Translations under genes and position numbers: made by a program
Assembly (NCBI GenBank): GCA_964501715.1
Contig: CAZCTR010000002.1
Location: 70,102-134,101, forward strand
Origin: M55B118 sp964501715
Lineage (GTDB): Bacteria > Bacillota_I > Bacilli_A > Izemoplasmatales > Izemoplasmataceae
Direction: 5' to 3'
Length of the DNA stretch: 64,000 nt
The notes under the pieces: generated by a model
What the model saw: the letters and a program-made list of their open reading frames with translations, nothing else
What the model was told of the DNA's origin: nothing
Databases searched by the model: none
Shown here: positions 41,043-50,316 of the stretch, one piece after another
How positions within the stretch are numbered: the first letter of the stretch is position 1
Layout of the letters: each line of letters starts with the position of its first letter

Positions 41043-42971
41043 CTACTCCTTTATCTCGAAGTTGTCTTCGTTCGTGAAGGTGACGTTGCTCTCGATCCAG
41101 TCGCGACGGGGTTCGACCTGGTCGCCCATGAGGATCTTGATCTGTTTTTCGGTATCGGCGAAGTCGTCGATGGTGACTTTGACGAGCGTTCTCGATTCGG
41201 GGTTCATGGTGGTTTCGAAAAGCTGGTCGGCGTTCATTTCGCCGAGGCCTTTGTACCTCTGGATGGAGACGTTTTTCTTCAGTTCAAGCAGTCTTTGGAG
41301 TTCCTCGTCGCTCCAGGCGTACACTTCCTCGGTCTTACGGTTCTTCTTGAACGATATCTTGTAAAGGGGTGGCAGGGCGATATAGACCTTGCCGGCCTCT
41401 ATGAGTTCTCGCATGTATCTGAAGAAGAAGGTGAGGATGAGGACCTGTATGTGCGCGCCGTCCGTGTCGGCGTCGGTCATGATGACGATGCGGTTGTAGT
41501 TGCATGCGCTCAAGTCGAAATCGCTTCCGAGTCCCGCGCCGATGGTGTGGATGAGGGTGTTGATCTCCTCGTTCTTGAGGACATCCTCGATTTTGGCGCG
41601 TTCCGTGTTGATGACCTTTCCGCGCAAGGGGAGGATCGCCTGGAAGCGACGGTTCCTGCCCTGTTTGGCGCTGCCTCCGGCACTGTCACCCTCGACGATG
41701 TAGAGTTCCTTCTTGGAGGGGTCCTTGGAGGAGGCGGGGGCCAGTTTTCCTGAAAGAAGCGGTTCCTTGCGTTTTTGTTTTTTCTCCATGCGGGCCTCGT
41801 CGCGCGCCTTGCGGGCGGCTTCGCGGGCCTGACGTGCCCTTGAGGCCCGGTCGATCAGGGTCTTGGCGAGGTCGGGGTTCTCATCGAAGAAATACATCAT
41901 CTTCTCGCTCACGGTCTGTTCGACGGCGGTGCGCGCTTCGCTCGTGCCCAGCTTGTTCTTGGTCTGCCCTTCGAATTGAAGCAGGTTCTCGGGCACGCGG
42001 ATGGACACGATGGCGGTCATGCCCTCACGGATATCCGCGCCTTCAAGTTTCCCGTCCTTCTCTTTGAGGATGGCGGTCTTGGTGGCGTATTCGTTGAAGA
42101 TCTTCGTGAAGGCCGCCTTGAAACCGACCTCGTGGGTTCCGCCGTCGCGGGTTCGGACATTGTTGACGAAGGAAAGCAGCTGGTCGGTGTAGGACTTGGT
42201 GAACTGGAAGGCGACTTCGACTTTGATGTCTTCATGGTTCCCGCCGAAGAACACGGGGTCGTGTATGGGTTTCTTCGTGTCGTTCATGTATTCTATATAA
42301 GAAAGAATGCCTTCCTCGAACTGGAAGACCTCATGTTGTTTGGAGCGTTCATCCTTAAGGGTGATCTTGAGACCTTTGATCAGAAAGGCGCTTTCGCGCA
42401 GCCTTTCGGCCAAGGTGTTGTAGTTGAAGACGGTGGTTGTGAAGATCTCACGGTTCGGTTTGAAGTGGACCGTGGTGCCTCTTCTTTTGCGGTGTCCGAC
42501 CTTTTTGATCGGAGTGACTTTCTTCCCGCCGTCACTGAACCGCATGTTGTACATCGTGCCCTCGCGGGTCACGGTGACATCGAGCCATTCGCTGAGCGCA
42601 TTGACCACACTCGCGCCCACACCGTGAAGGCCTCCTGAGACCTTGTATCCGCCATGCTGGCCGAATTTCGCACCGGAATGGAGCTTGGTGTAGATGACTT
42701 CCATGCTGTTCTTGCCACTCGAGTGGTCATCGATCGGGATGCCGCGGCCAAAGTCCTCGACAATGACGGAATTGTCTTCCCTGATGGTCACATTGATTTC
42801 ATTCCCATAGCCCGCAAGGGCTTCATCGATGGCGTTGTCCACGATTTCCCATACCAGATGATGCAGCCCTCTGGCATCGGTGGAACCGATGTACATGCCC
42901 GGACGTTTGCGCACCGCGTCGAGCTCTTCGAGTACTTGAATCGTCGTTGCATTGTAGGTTTCTTCTGTCAT
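41043..42971 (-). CDS. parE: DNA topoisomerase IV subunit B
   Basis: ParE is the ATPase subunit partnering ParC. The 642 residues show the GHKL ATPase motifs EIVDNAIDEALAG and GRGIPIDDH, the SGGLHGVGASVVNAL ATP-lid region and the TOPRIM motifs YIVEGDSAGGSAKQGRNR and MTDADTDGAHI. The ATG at 42971 has AAAAGGA nine bases upstream. Distinction from GyrB rests on the adjacent parC and overall length. It heads the parE-parC-Fic-like-argS run and is divergent from plsY. Confidence 0.95.
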   Translation of the reverse strand: MTEETYNATTIQVLEELDAVRKRPGMYIGSTDARGLHHLVWEIVDNAIDEALAGYGNEINVTIREDNSVIVEDFGRGIPIDDHSSGKNSMEVIYTKLHSGAKFGQHGGYKVSGGLHGVGASVVNALSEWLDVTVTREGTMYNMRFSDGGKKVTPIKKVGHRKRRGTTVHFKPNREIFTTTVFNYNTLAERLRESAFLIKGLKITLKDERSKQHEVFQFEEGILSYIEYMNDTKKPIHDPVFFGGNHEDIKVEVAFQFTKSYTDQLLSFVNNVRTRDGGTHEVGFKAAFTKIFNEYATKTAILKEKDGKLEGADIREGMTAIVSIRVPENLLQFEGQTKNKLGTSEARTAVEQTVSEKMMYFFDENPDLAKTLIDRASRARQAREAARKARDEARMEKKQKRKEPLLSGKLAPASSKDPSKKELYIVEGDSAGGSAKQGRNRRFQAILPLRGKVINTERAKIEDVLKNEEINTLIHTIGAGLGSDFDLSACNYNRIVIMTDADTDGAHIQVLILTFFFRYMRELIEAGKVYIALPPLYKISFKKNRKTEEVYAWSDEELQRLLELKKNVSIQRYKGLGEMNADQLFETTMNPESRTLVKVTIDDFADTEKQIKILMGDQVEPRRDWIESNVTFTNEDNFEIKE

Positions 42972-43004
42972 AAACACACGTCCTTTTGTCTTACTCACTA
43001 ACAT

Positions 43005-43013
43005 ATTATATCA
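43005..43013 (-). promoter_or_regulatory. Extended -10 promoter of parE
   Basis: TGA-TATAAT on the minus strand lies 34 bases before the parE start. No clear -35 is present, so recognition probably relies on the extended -10. Confidence 0.65.
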
Positions 43014-43054
43014 AAATCATCCCCCCTTTTATAGTATTCTTTTCAGTTAAATTG

Positions 43055-43063
43055 TGATATAAT
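43055..43063 (+). promoter_or_regulatory. Extended -10 promoter of plsY
   Basis: TGA-TATAAT lies 31 bases before the plsY start, mirroring the divergent parE element 42 bases away. Confidence 0.65.
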
Positions 43064-43094
43064 CTGAAAATAGATAATGGCGAGGTGATGCCCC

Positions 43095-43754
43095 ATGGCT
43101 TACATACTTATACTGCTTTCCTACTTGGTCGGCTCGATTCCGATGTCGATCATCGTCGGTAAAATCACGCACGGCGTGGACGTCCGCGACTATGGTTCGG
43201 GCAATCCGGGAACCACGAACGCGATGCGTGTGCTTGGACGCAGACTCGGTTTTTTCATCTTCCTGCTCGACGTCATCAAGGGCGGTTTTGTGATTTTCCT
43301 GATACGCGCTGGCCTTTTCGATGCGGCTGAAGTGTTCCATCCGCTCCTTTACGGCATCATTTCGGCTTTCGGTCACATGTTTCCGCTCTTCCTCAAGTTC
43401 AAAGGTGGCAAGGCTGTCGCTACGGGGGTGGGAGCGTTCTTGTTCTATGCACCGGCGATCGGTGTGATCGGACTGCTTTTCTACCTGCTTGGATTGAAGC
43501 TGACCCGCTATGTGAGTGTGGGCTCATGCACCGGCACAGCAAGTGTCATGGTCGCTTCGTACCTCGTCTATTTTTTCGGGCCGGACCATGGCGCGAACTA
43601 TCATTATTTCTTCGGGCCGAGACAAGACCTTTTCATGCTCGTCCTCGCCACAGTTGTGGCCGTGCTCATTTTCTACAAGCACCGCAAGAATTTCGTCCGC
43701 ATCAAAAACGGTACAGAACCCAAAAGCAATTTCATGCAAAAGAAAAAACTGTGA
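43095..43754 (+). CDS. plsY: Acyl-phosphate:glycerol-3-phosphate acyltransferase
   Basis: PlsY performs the first acylation of phospholipid synthesis at the membrane using acyl-phosphate. The 219 residues have five to seven hydrophobic segments. The family motifs are YLVGSIPMSIIVGK near the start, RDYGSGNPGTTNAMRVLG, GHMFPLFLKFKGGKAVATG and a C-terminal YKHRKNFVRIKNGTEPK. GAGGTG lies seven bases upstream of the ATG. PlsX is not in the window. Confidence 0.96.
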   Translation: MAYILILLSYLVGSIPMSIIVGKITHGVDVRDYGSGNPGTTNAMRVLGRRLGFFIFLLDVIKGGFVIFLIRAGLFDAAEVFHPLLYGIISAFGHMFPLFLKFKGGKAVATGVGAFLFYAPAIGVIGLLFYLLGLKLTRYVSVGSCTGTASVMVASYLVYFFGPDHGANYHYFFGPRQDLFMLVLATVVAVLIFYKHRKNFVRIKNGTEPKSNFMQKKKL

Positions 43755-43760
43755 TCGCTG

Positions 43761-43780
43761 GGCATCTCCGGATGCCTTTT
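43761..43780 (+). terminator. Weak terminator after plsY
   Basis: GGCATC-tccg-GATGCC is followed by TTTT. The stem is short and read-through into the next gene is plausible. Confidence 0.5.
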
Positions 43781-43812
43781 GATATTTCGGGTATGTCTTA
43801 GAGAAAGGGACG

Positions 43813-45225
43813 ATGACTTTGCAAGGATTAAGACATTTCAGACAGGAAATCAAAAGCATCCGCACCGTGGGCGAGCTCCTTGAATGGCTCACTATGAAAC
43901 GGCTTGAACGTTTCGCTTTCATCTTTATTCTCATACTCGTGCTCTCACCGCTTTATGCGATGGGGTGGAGCCTTCTTTTTGCCCGTCACACCGACGGGGC
44001 CTATATCGCAAACCTGCTGGGTCTCGGAAACGCCTGGCATACGCTCATCTTGCAAATCGGCTATGTCGGCTTTGTCGTCGCAGTCATCCTTTTTTCGAAG
44101 TCTGTACATCAGGCTAAAAAGAAGGGTGTCCGCCCCCTCGCCTATCTCAGGACACATGCAATCGAGGTCTTTTTGGCGCTTTTCATTGTCTGGACCGCTC
44201 TGGCGACATATTTCTCCATCAATCCCGCCCTTTCTTTGAAAGGGGACTTCTACCGTCGTGAGGGCTTATGGACATTCGGGGCCTATTTGGGTTTGTTTGC
44301 GCTCGCGAAAAGCCAGACACGCCTGAACATCATAAGGCTCGCCAGTGTGTTTGTCGGCGTGAGCGTGCTGACGGGCGTGCTTGACCTCATCGATGCCGAT
44401 GCCATCAACCGTGTGCTGACCCTCAAGAAGAAGACGTCCATCTTCCATAACGCCAACCACTACGGCTATTATCTCGTGATGGCCCTTTTGGCGAATGCGG
44501 CGCTCACGTTGAACCTGAGGACCTTGAGAACACCGCTGACCTTGCCGCTTCTTGTTTTTCACGCCGTGCTCACCATCGTCGTGATCGACAACCACAGTTT
44601 CGGCTCTTTCCTCGCCCTCTCATCCGCATTCACCTTGAGCATTGTGCTCATCGCTTGGTTGAAACGCGCGCTTCTTTTCCGGGCGATTATCCTCACGGCC
44701 CTTTTCTTCGGTCTCTCCTGGGCTCAGAGTCTAGTGGATGACTATCTCACAAGCGAATTCTCCGGGACCCGGGAGGATGTGGCGAATATTGTCGAAGGGA
44801 ATGAGGAAGCCTCTTCAGCCGGGTCTGGACGTTGGTCTCTTTGGACACATGCGGCAGGGTTCGCACTTGAAAGACCGCTCCTGGGATACGGTCCGGACGC
44901 GCTTGGAACCCCTTATGAGGAAGCGGGCGAATCCACGGACAGACCCCACAATGAACTTCTTCAATTTGCGGCCTCACAAGGTTTCATCGCGATGTTTCTC
45001 TATCTCGGCGCCCTCATCACACTCGCGGCAAGGGCGTTCAATAAAAGACACGCCCTTTCCACACTCACCCTGACGCTCGGATTCGTCGTGATCGGTTATC
45101 TCGCCTCATCGATGTTCGGAAACACCATGTACTACACCACGCCGTTTTACGTCATGTTTCTGTCGTTCACCGTGAGTGGGGTCAAATCTGCAAGAGGGAC
45201 CGTAATAAGAGATCATGCTATCTAA
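43813..45225 (+). CDS. O-antigen-ligase-like membrane protein
   Basis: This 470-residue multi-pass protein has about ten hydrophobic segments. A central extracytoplasmic loop (about residues 310-370) contains GSGRWSLWTHAAGFALERPLLGYGPDALG and then RPHNELLQFAASQG. The H-N-x-L-L-x4-x-x-x-G element is the Wzy_C/WaaL signature. Such proteins polymerise or ligate surface glycans. AAAGG precedes the ATG at 43813. No glycosyltransferase cluster is nearby, so the glycan substrate cannot be inferred. A strong terminator follows. Confidence 0.82.
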   Translation: MTLQGLRHFRQEIKSIRTVGELLEWLTMKRLERFAFIFILILVLSPLYAMGWSLLFARHTDGAYIANLLGLGNAWHTLILQIGYVGFVVAVILFSKSVHQAKKKGVRPLAYLRTHAIEVFLALFIVWTALATYFSINPALSLKGDFYRREGLWTFGAYLGLFALAKSQTRLNIIRLASVFVGVSVLTGVLDLIDADAINRVLTLKKKTSIFHNANHYGYYLVMALLANAALTLNLRTLRTPLTLPLLVFHAVLTIVVIDNHSFGSFLALSSAFTLSIVLIAWLKRALLFRAIILTALFFGLSWAQSLVDDYLTSEFSGTREDVANIVEGNEEASSAGSGRWSLWTHAAGFALERPLLGYGPDALGTPYEEAGESTDRPHNELLQFAASQGFIAMFLYLGALITLAARAFNKRHALSTLTLTLGFVVIGYLASSMFGNTMYYTTPFYVMFLSFTVSGVKSARGTVIRDHAI

Positions 45226-45229
45226 ATTG

Positions 45230-45270
45230 AGATGTGCCAAAAGCCATGACGGCTTTTGGCACATCTTTTT
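45230..45270 (+). terminator. Strong terminator after the ligase-like gene
   Basis: A perfect 16-base-pair stem (AGATGTGCCAAAAGCC and its complement, loop of five) is followed by TTTT. Confidence 0.92.
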
Positions 45271-45498
45271 CATTGATGCAACTCTTTACTGCGTTGGTTG
45301 GCGGGTAGTGAGAAAAGCATGTATCTCTCATGGGGTTACAGAGATTTCGGGTATTCAGCATGAGGTTGTCTGTAGGTGAAGACTATTCGTGGATCATTTC
45401 AAGATGATAACCGGTTAGGATGGATCATTCAACAGCTTTTGTGGACAATGATGGCGCTCAGATATGATTGAAGCTACACGCGGTATGAATATGAACGC
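45271..45498. other. Non-coding spacer, AT-richer
   Basis: I see no gene, promoter or RNA signature here. Composition becomes more AT-rich than the flanking housekeeping DNA, a change that continues to about 49.5 kb. Confidence 0.5.
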
Positions 45499-46317
45499 TT
45501 AGTGACTGTTCATCTTTTTTATTGTCTCCGTATCTTCTTTTGTCAACTGAAAATCAAACACATCAATGTTTTCGGATTGATGAGTTGGATTATGCGACTT
45601 TGGGATGACGACCATCCCCTGATTGACCTGATAGTTCAATACGATCTGGCTCCATGATTTATGGTAGGGTTTCGCGATTTCCTTGAGCGTGTCTTTTGTC
45701 TTATCATCCAATTTGGTCAGGGATTGATAGGCTTCGGGGATGATGGCATTCGCTTTGCAAAAATCGATCAACCTTTGACGGTGATTGCCGGGATAGGACT
45801 GGAACTGGTTGAGTACAGGCTTGATGCGGGCATGTTTGATCAAGTGGGCCAGCTGTGCTTCATTGAAGTTGGACACGCCGATCGATTTTATGAGCCCCTT
45901 CTCAACGCATGTTTCCAACACCCTCCAGACACGCAGGTTCTCTTCGTGCGTCTTTAGGGGGAAATGGATGAGATACAGGTCGATATACTCCATGTCTAGA
46001 AGCTTGAGGGATTGTGCCACATGGGTTCTGACGGTTTCTTCATTTTCGGTATATTCCGGTTCATTGGGGATCTTTGATGTGATGAAGAACGCATTTCTAT
46101 CGATGCCTGATTCGTTCACCGCTTTTCCGATGACCGCTTCATTCCGATAGAATATGGCGGTGTCTATGAGTCTGTAACCAAGCTTTATTGCGGAGTGAAG
46201 CTCATGGGTGTCATAATTGATCCTGCCCATGAATTCATTGCCCTCTTTTCCGAACGTGTTCGTGCCTGTGCCTACCATAGGGATTTCATGCCCATCATTC
46301 ATTTTCAGATATTTCAT
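45499..46317 (-). CDS. Aldo/keto reductase
   Basis: This is a 272-residue NADPH-dependent oxidoreductase of the AKR superfamily. The catalytic tetrad is visible: aspartate and tyrosine in LIDTAIFYRNE, lysine in ITSKIP and histidine in LYLIHFPL. The GVSNFNEAQL and VVIPKSHNPTHQSEN (cofactor-binding) motifs follow. The ATG at 46317 has AAGAGG nine bases upstream. Codon use is AT-richer than in neighbouring housekeeping genes, hinting at a different history. The substrate is unknown. Confidence 0.93.
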   Translation of the reverse strand: MKYLKMNDGHEIPMVGTGTNTFGKEGNEFMGRINYDTHELHSAIKLGYRLIDTAIFYRNEAVIGKAVNESGIDRNAFFITSKIPNEPEYTENEETVRTHVAQSLKLLDMEYIDLYLIHFPLKTHEENLRVWRVLETCVEKGLIKSIGVSNFNEAQLAHLIKHARIKPVLNQFQSYPGNHRQRLIDFCKANAIIPEAYQSLTKLDDKTKDTLKEIAKPYHKSWSQIVLNYQVNQGMVVIPKSHNPTHQSENIDVFDFQLTKEDTETIKKMNSH

Positions 46318-46415
46318 ATAACCCATCCTCTTCTTTAAAGTTTAGATGCATGTGAAAACTGTGCGTCCGGATGTGACTCCGGTCTGAAACGTTCTGTTTG
46401 TATGGCTCTATAAAA

Positions 46416-46424
46416 ATTATAACA
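46416..46424 (-). promoter_or_regulatory. Extended -10 promoter of the aldo/keto reductase gene
   Basis: TGT-TATAAT on the minus strand lies about 100 bases before the start codon, leaving an AT-rich leader. Confidence 0.55.
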
Positions 46425-46509
46425 TATTCAAAGTCTGATTGGATTTATGATTCAATCGTCCCTTCTGGACCATCAATTGGCTTGTCGGGCGCATGGGGTT
46501 CCATAGATT

Positions 46510-46543
46510 AAGCCACACTCCAAAACAATTGTAAGTGTGGCTT
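46510..46543 (-). terminator. Hairpin after the surface lipoprotein gene
   Basis: A ten-base-pair stem AAGCCACACT/AGTGTGGCTT with a 14-base loop lies 60 bases after the stop. The T-tract is poor, so termination strength is uncertain. Confidence 0.5.
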
Positions 46544-46603
46544 TGGTTGTAGCGGATTGCAATGATGAAGAGCATAGTGCATGGTTGTCTATTTCATGAC
46601 GGA

Positions 46604-49228
46604 TCATTCCGGCGGGTCTGCATTGTATTCTTTTGTATTGCTGGTTGGGTTCCAGTTATAATGCCAATCCGGATGGTCGCCGGACCGTTCGATGTAGATG
46701 GTCANNNNNNNNNNNNNNNNNNNNNNNNNNNNNNNNNNNNNNNNNNNNNNNNNNNNNNNNNNNNNNNNNNNNNNNNNNNNNNNNNNNNNNNNNNNNNNNN
46801 NNNNTTCCAGTTATAATGCCAATCCGGATGGTCGCCGGACCGTTCGATGTAGATGGTCAAATCACCATATATCCTAAAGGCATTGTTCTGATTCGTGGTG
46901 ACCGATTCCGGAATGAACACCCAATCCAGTCCGCTGTGCTCAAAAGCTTCTGCAGAGATGGTCTTTAAGGAATCCGGCAGACGAAGCGGTTGGAGGTCGG
47001 GGGTCGATTTGAACGCCCCTATGCCGATGACCTCCAGTGAGGCCGGCAAATCAACCTGTTGGATGTTGCTACCTTGGAAAGCTCTGTCTCCGATTTCCGT
47101 TATGCCTTCCGGGATGGTGATCTCTGTAATATTCGATGAAAAGAACAGACTTCCATTGATCGTCTTCAATCCATCCGGCAATTCAATGGACTCGAGCTGT
47201 TCGGTCCGACTGAATGCACTCGTACCGATCTCAGTCACCCCCTCCGGTATACCAATGGTCTTGAGGGCTTTTGCATTCCTGAATGCTTGCGGACCGATGG
47301 TCTTTAAACTGTCAGGAAGGTTGACTGTCTCCAGATTTTCGCTGTCCCAGAAAAGATCATGCGGCAGTTCGCTGATTCCTTCCGGAATGGTGATGTGCGT
47401 CAATGCATCCATTTGTCTGAATGCTTCAGGTCCTATGGTATGGACACTTGCCGGAATATCCACAGTATTCAAAGCCGCATTTTTCTTAAAAGCGCCTCTT
47501 CCTATCACTTCCAGGTTTTCAGGAAGCGTCACAGTATGCAACTTCAGTGTCCTTTCAAAGGCGTAATCACCAATTTTTTTCACCTGTGAGTTGTTTTCAA
47601 ACGTTACTGTTTCAAGATTTTCGCTTTCTCTGAAGGCGTGACTTCCGATGGTGTCCACACTGCTTGGTATCGACACGTCACTGAGCTCAAAGGTTCCATA
47701 GAACGCAAAGTCATCAATGACTTCGAGGCCATCATTGAACATCACCGATTGAACAGGGGTCTCCCGAAACGCTGATTCCCCTATTTCCGTTAACGAATCG
47801 GGAAATTCAATCGTACCGGTGATCGGCGTGGACGCAAAGGCTCTTTCACCTATATACTCGACGTCGTTGTTGAAGGCGACGCTTGAAATGCTTGAATTGG
47901 AAAAAGCCAACGCTCCAATCGTCAACAATTCTGTGGGAAATTCAAGATCATCCGCCTCGACAAGTCTGAACGCTCTTGTTTCAACGTGTCTGATCCCTTC
48001 TGGATTCTCAAAAGTCAATGAAGCCATGTCGCGTTGCGAGTCAAATGCCCTGGCTTCAATGGTATGGACGTTCTCACCGACTGCAACAGAATTCAATTCC
48101 AAATCGTCAAAGGCATCCTTATAAAACAATGCTTCACCAATGGTTGTCACGGGGATATTAGCAATCGTATCCGGGATGATCACATCGGCATCATCTTTCA
48201 AATACTCTGTCAGGGTCGCTTCACCGTCCTCGACATCAAACAGCCATTCGTCAGTGACGCCGTCCCATTGGGCAACCACTGTAAAGGGATCCAATGCGTC
48301 CGCTATGATCCAATCCTCAAAAACATACCCGGATTCAGGGTCCTCCCAGTGAGAGAACTCATAATGGTCACGCTCAGGCATATCGATGAAGTCATCCACT
48401 TCCACCCATTGAGAATAGGGGAGGGACACTTCGGCAGGGTCCGTTCCTTCACCGAACTCAAAGTGAACCGTCACTTCCATGGCTTCGTAGACAGCATACA
48501 AGTCATGTGCCCCTTCATCCAATGCGTAAATGTCGATGGTCTCACCTTCCGATTCCAAAGCCCATCCCTCGAAGGTGTACCCGTTCTTTTCCGGTGCTTG
48601 AGGCAGCGCTAGATCCTCATCCAATAATCCACTGACCGTCTCCATGATCATGCTTGATTCATCATGAAAATTAAGCGTGACTTCCGGTATCTCCTCAAAG
48701 ACCGCATGGACGACCGTATCTTCAGTCACTTCACTCGGCACCTCCTCATACCCGATAAAACGGTACCCTTCAATGGGCTCGGGACTTCCAAGCTCGAGCG
48801 ATTCACCATGCTCCAGTTCCTCCGTCGACATGGTCCCTTGCGGACCTTCGACGGTCACTGTGTGAACCTTGATCTCAAAAACGGGTTCAACGACCACATC
48901 TTCAGTAAAGTCTATCTCATCATATGGTATGTCCCATTCAATGAAGATGAATCCTTCGCGCTCAGGCGCGTCAGGAAACAGGAGATCCTCGTTTTCTTCA
49001 TATTCCACTTCTTCCACGACATCATCATCATGATCAATGAACGTTAACGTGATGGAANNNNNNNNNNNNNNNNNNNNNNNNNNNNNNNNNNNNNNNNNNN
49101 NNNNNNNNNNNNNNNNNNNNNNNNNNNNNNNNNNNNNNNNNNNNNNNNNNNNNNNNNCCATTTTCAGCACCGCATGCAGCGACAATGAATATGGACGTTA
49201 ACAATATGGCAATGCGAAACATTCGCAC
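46604..49228 (-). CDS. Surface lipoprotein with InlB-type repeats and BspA-type leucine-rich repeats (two assembly gaps)
   Basis: The gene starts at a GTG (49228) with GGGAGG about six bases upstream and encodes a lipoprotein signal (ILLTSIFIVAAC). After the first gap come beta-grasp InlB/Listeria-Bacteroides-type repeats, for example APEKNGYTFEGWALESEG. A linker and about 17 BspA-type leucine-rich repeats (LRR_5) of about 23 residues follow, pattern I-x-x-x-AF-x-x-x-x-x-L-x-x-V-x-L-P. The C-terminus WNPTSNTKEYNADPPE and a TGA are found beyond the second gap. Such proteins bind host or surface ligands. Frame across the 49058-49157 gap cannot be checked. Composition is AT-richer than the flanks. 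Confidence 0.85.
46650..46859. repeat. 55-base direct duplication flanking an N-gap
   Basis: Positions 46650-46704 and 46805-46859 are identical, and between them lie exactly 100 N. Both copies encode the same C-terminal stretch of the lipoprotein. This looks like two contigs overlapping by 55 bases that were scaffolded without merging. Confidence 0.9.
46705..46804. other. Assembly gap, 100 N
   Basis: A placeholder gap inside the lipoprotein gene, probably artificial because its flanks are the same 55 bases. Confidence 0.95.
49058..49157. other. Assembly gap, 100 N
   Basis: A placeholder gap between signal peptide and body of the lipoprotein gene. The flanks share no sequence, so real bases are missing. 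Confidence 0.95.
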
Positions 49229-49356
49229 ATTTAGCCTCCCTAATTTATATAAGTTATATTTTAAGACTAGGAAACTTTTTTTGGAATTTCAAATTATATG
49301 CACTACAACCTATTGGAATTTGAGTTGGAATCCGTTGCATGGACGGTGTTCCATAC

Positions 49357-49394
49357 AAAAAAGAGACCGATCCCCTTTGTACGGGTGATCGATC
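49357..49394 (-). terminator. Terminator downstream of pnuC
   Basis: A GATCGATC-A-CCC / GGGGATCGGTC stem with a seven-base loop is followed on the minus strand by TCTTTTTT. Confidence 0.75.
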
Positions 49395-49496
49395 CCACAT
49401 TATCAAAGTTTCATTTTCCATAGGTCTTGCCTTAGCGCTATCGGACGTTTCTTCCTCCGGATGAGGAAAAGGTTTCAGCGCAGGAGAGTCTACGCC

Positions 49497-50204
49497 TCAA
49501 AGGGGATGACGTTTCATGATTATGCTCTGACGGCTTTTCATCCTGCGCCAGTTGATGAAGGCGTACATGTCGTTGGCGAAAAAGGTCGCAAACAGGACAA
49601 CCATGGGCAGATAGGTGATGTCATCGAGGGCCGCAAGCGCCCAAAGCACGATCAGAACGATATCGTTGCTGCCGAACAGAACCGCATAGTAGGGCGACCG
49701 CAAGAACATGAACGAGGCGGCGATGAAGCTGGTGGTGATCGAGAGGGTGCTCACCATGAGGTTGGGCGTCTCGAAGGCGTCCAGCACAAGGTAGAAGACA
49801 AACGTGACAATCGGTGTAAGAAAGAGGACGCCCGCGATTTTGCGCGGGGTGAGCCTAGACACCTCTACTTCGGGACGCCCTTCCTCGAAAGGATGGCGAA
49901 GCCAGACGACGAGCACGAAAAGCGAGGTGGGAAGGACCTTCCCGAGATAGGTGATCATCTCACCGTAATAGTCGTAGGTGTAGGAGATGAGCGCATAGGC
50001 TATGCTGAAGAACACCATGAGGAGTTGCCCGAGAGGTTGTCCCTTGGCGAGAAACAATAGCGAACTGACCCCTATGAGTGAAGCGACAAGGGTCAGCCCG
50101 CTTCCGCCCGAGACCAAAAAAGACGCCGTGATGACAGACGCCGAGGCGATCCATAACTTGAGTTCGAAGGGGGTCAGTGATTTGAAGGTTGTCTTGAGTT
50201 TCAT
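49497..50204 (-). CDS. pnuC: PnuC-type nicotinamide riboside transporter
   Basis: This 235-residue membrane protein has about seven hydrophobic segments. PnuC-like features are the GQPLGQLLMVFFSIAYALISY segment with YDYYGEM after it and, near the end, the acidic-aromatic NDIVLIVLW and FATFFANDMYAFINWRRM. PnuC proteins let vitamin B3 ribosides enter by facilitated diffusion, trapped by kinase. The ATG at 50204 has GAGGAG seven bases upstream. The gene stands alone. No NAD riboswitch or NrtR site is evident. A related vitamin (thiamine or riboflavin) is possible for this family. Confidence 0.87.
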   Translation of the reverse strand: MKLKTTFKSLTPFELKLWIASASVITASFLVSGGSGLTLVASLIGVSSLLFLAKGQPLGQLLMVFFSIAYALISYTYDYYGEMITYLGKVLPTSLFVLVVWLRHPFEEGRPEVEVSRLTPRKIAGVLFLTPIVTFVFYLVLDAFETPNLMVSTLSITTSFIAASFMFLRSPYYAVLFGSNDIVLIVLWALAALDDITYLPMVVLFATFFANDMYAFINWRRMKSRQSIIMKRHPL

Positions 50205-50284
50205 ATCGGGTCTCCTCGTCAGTGGGTTTAAAGCCATTATACAGCTGAATGCCCTCTACTGCAAAGGGTAAGCTTTGGCAAGGA

Positions 50285-50307
50285 AAAGGCCACCCGCGGG
50301 TGGCCTT
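50285..50307 (-). terminator. Terminator of the lysine-riboswitch operon
   Basis: A perfect AAGGCCACCC/GGGTGGCCTT palindrome is followed on the minus strand by TTTTCC, ten bases after the ATPase gene stop. Confidence 0.82.
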
Positions 50308-50316
50308 GACTTGAAA

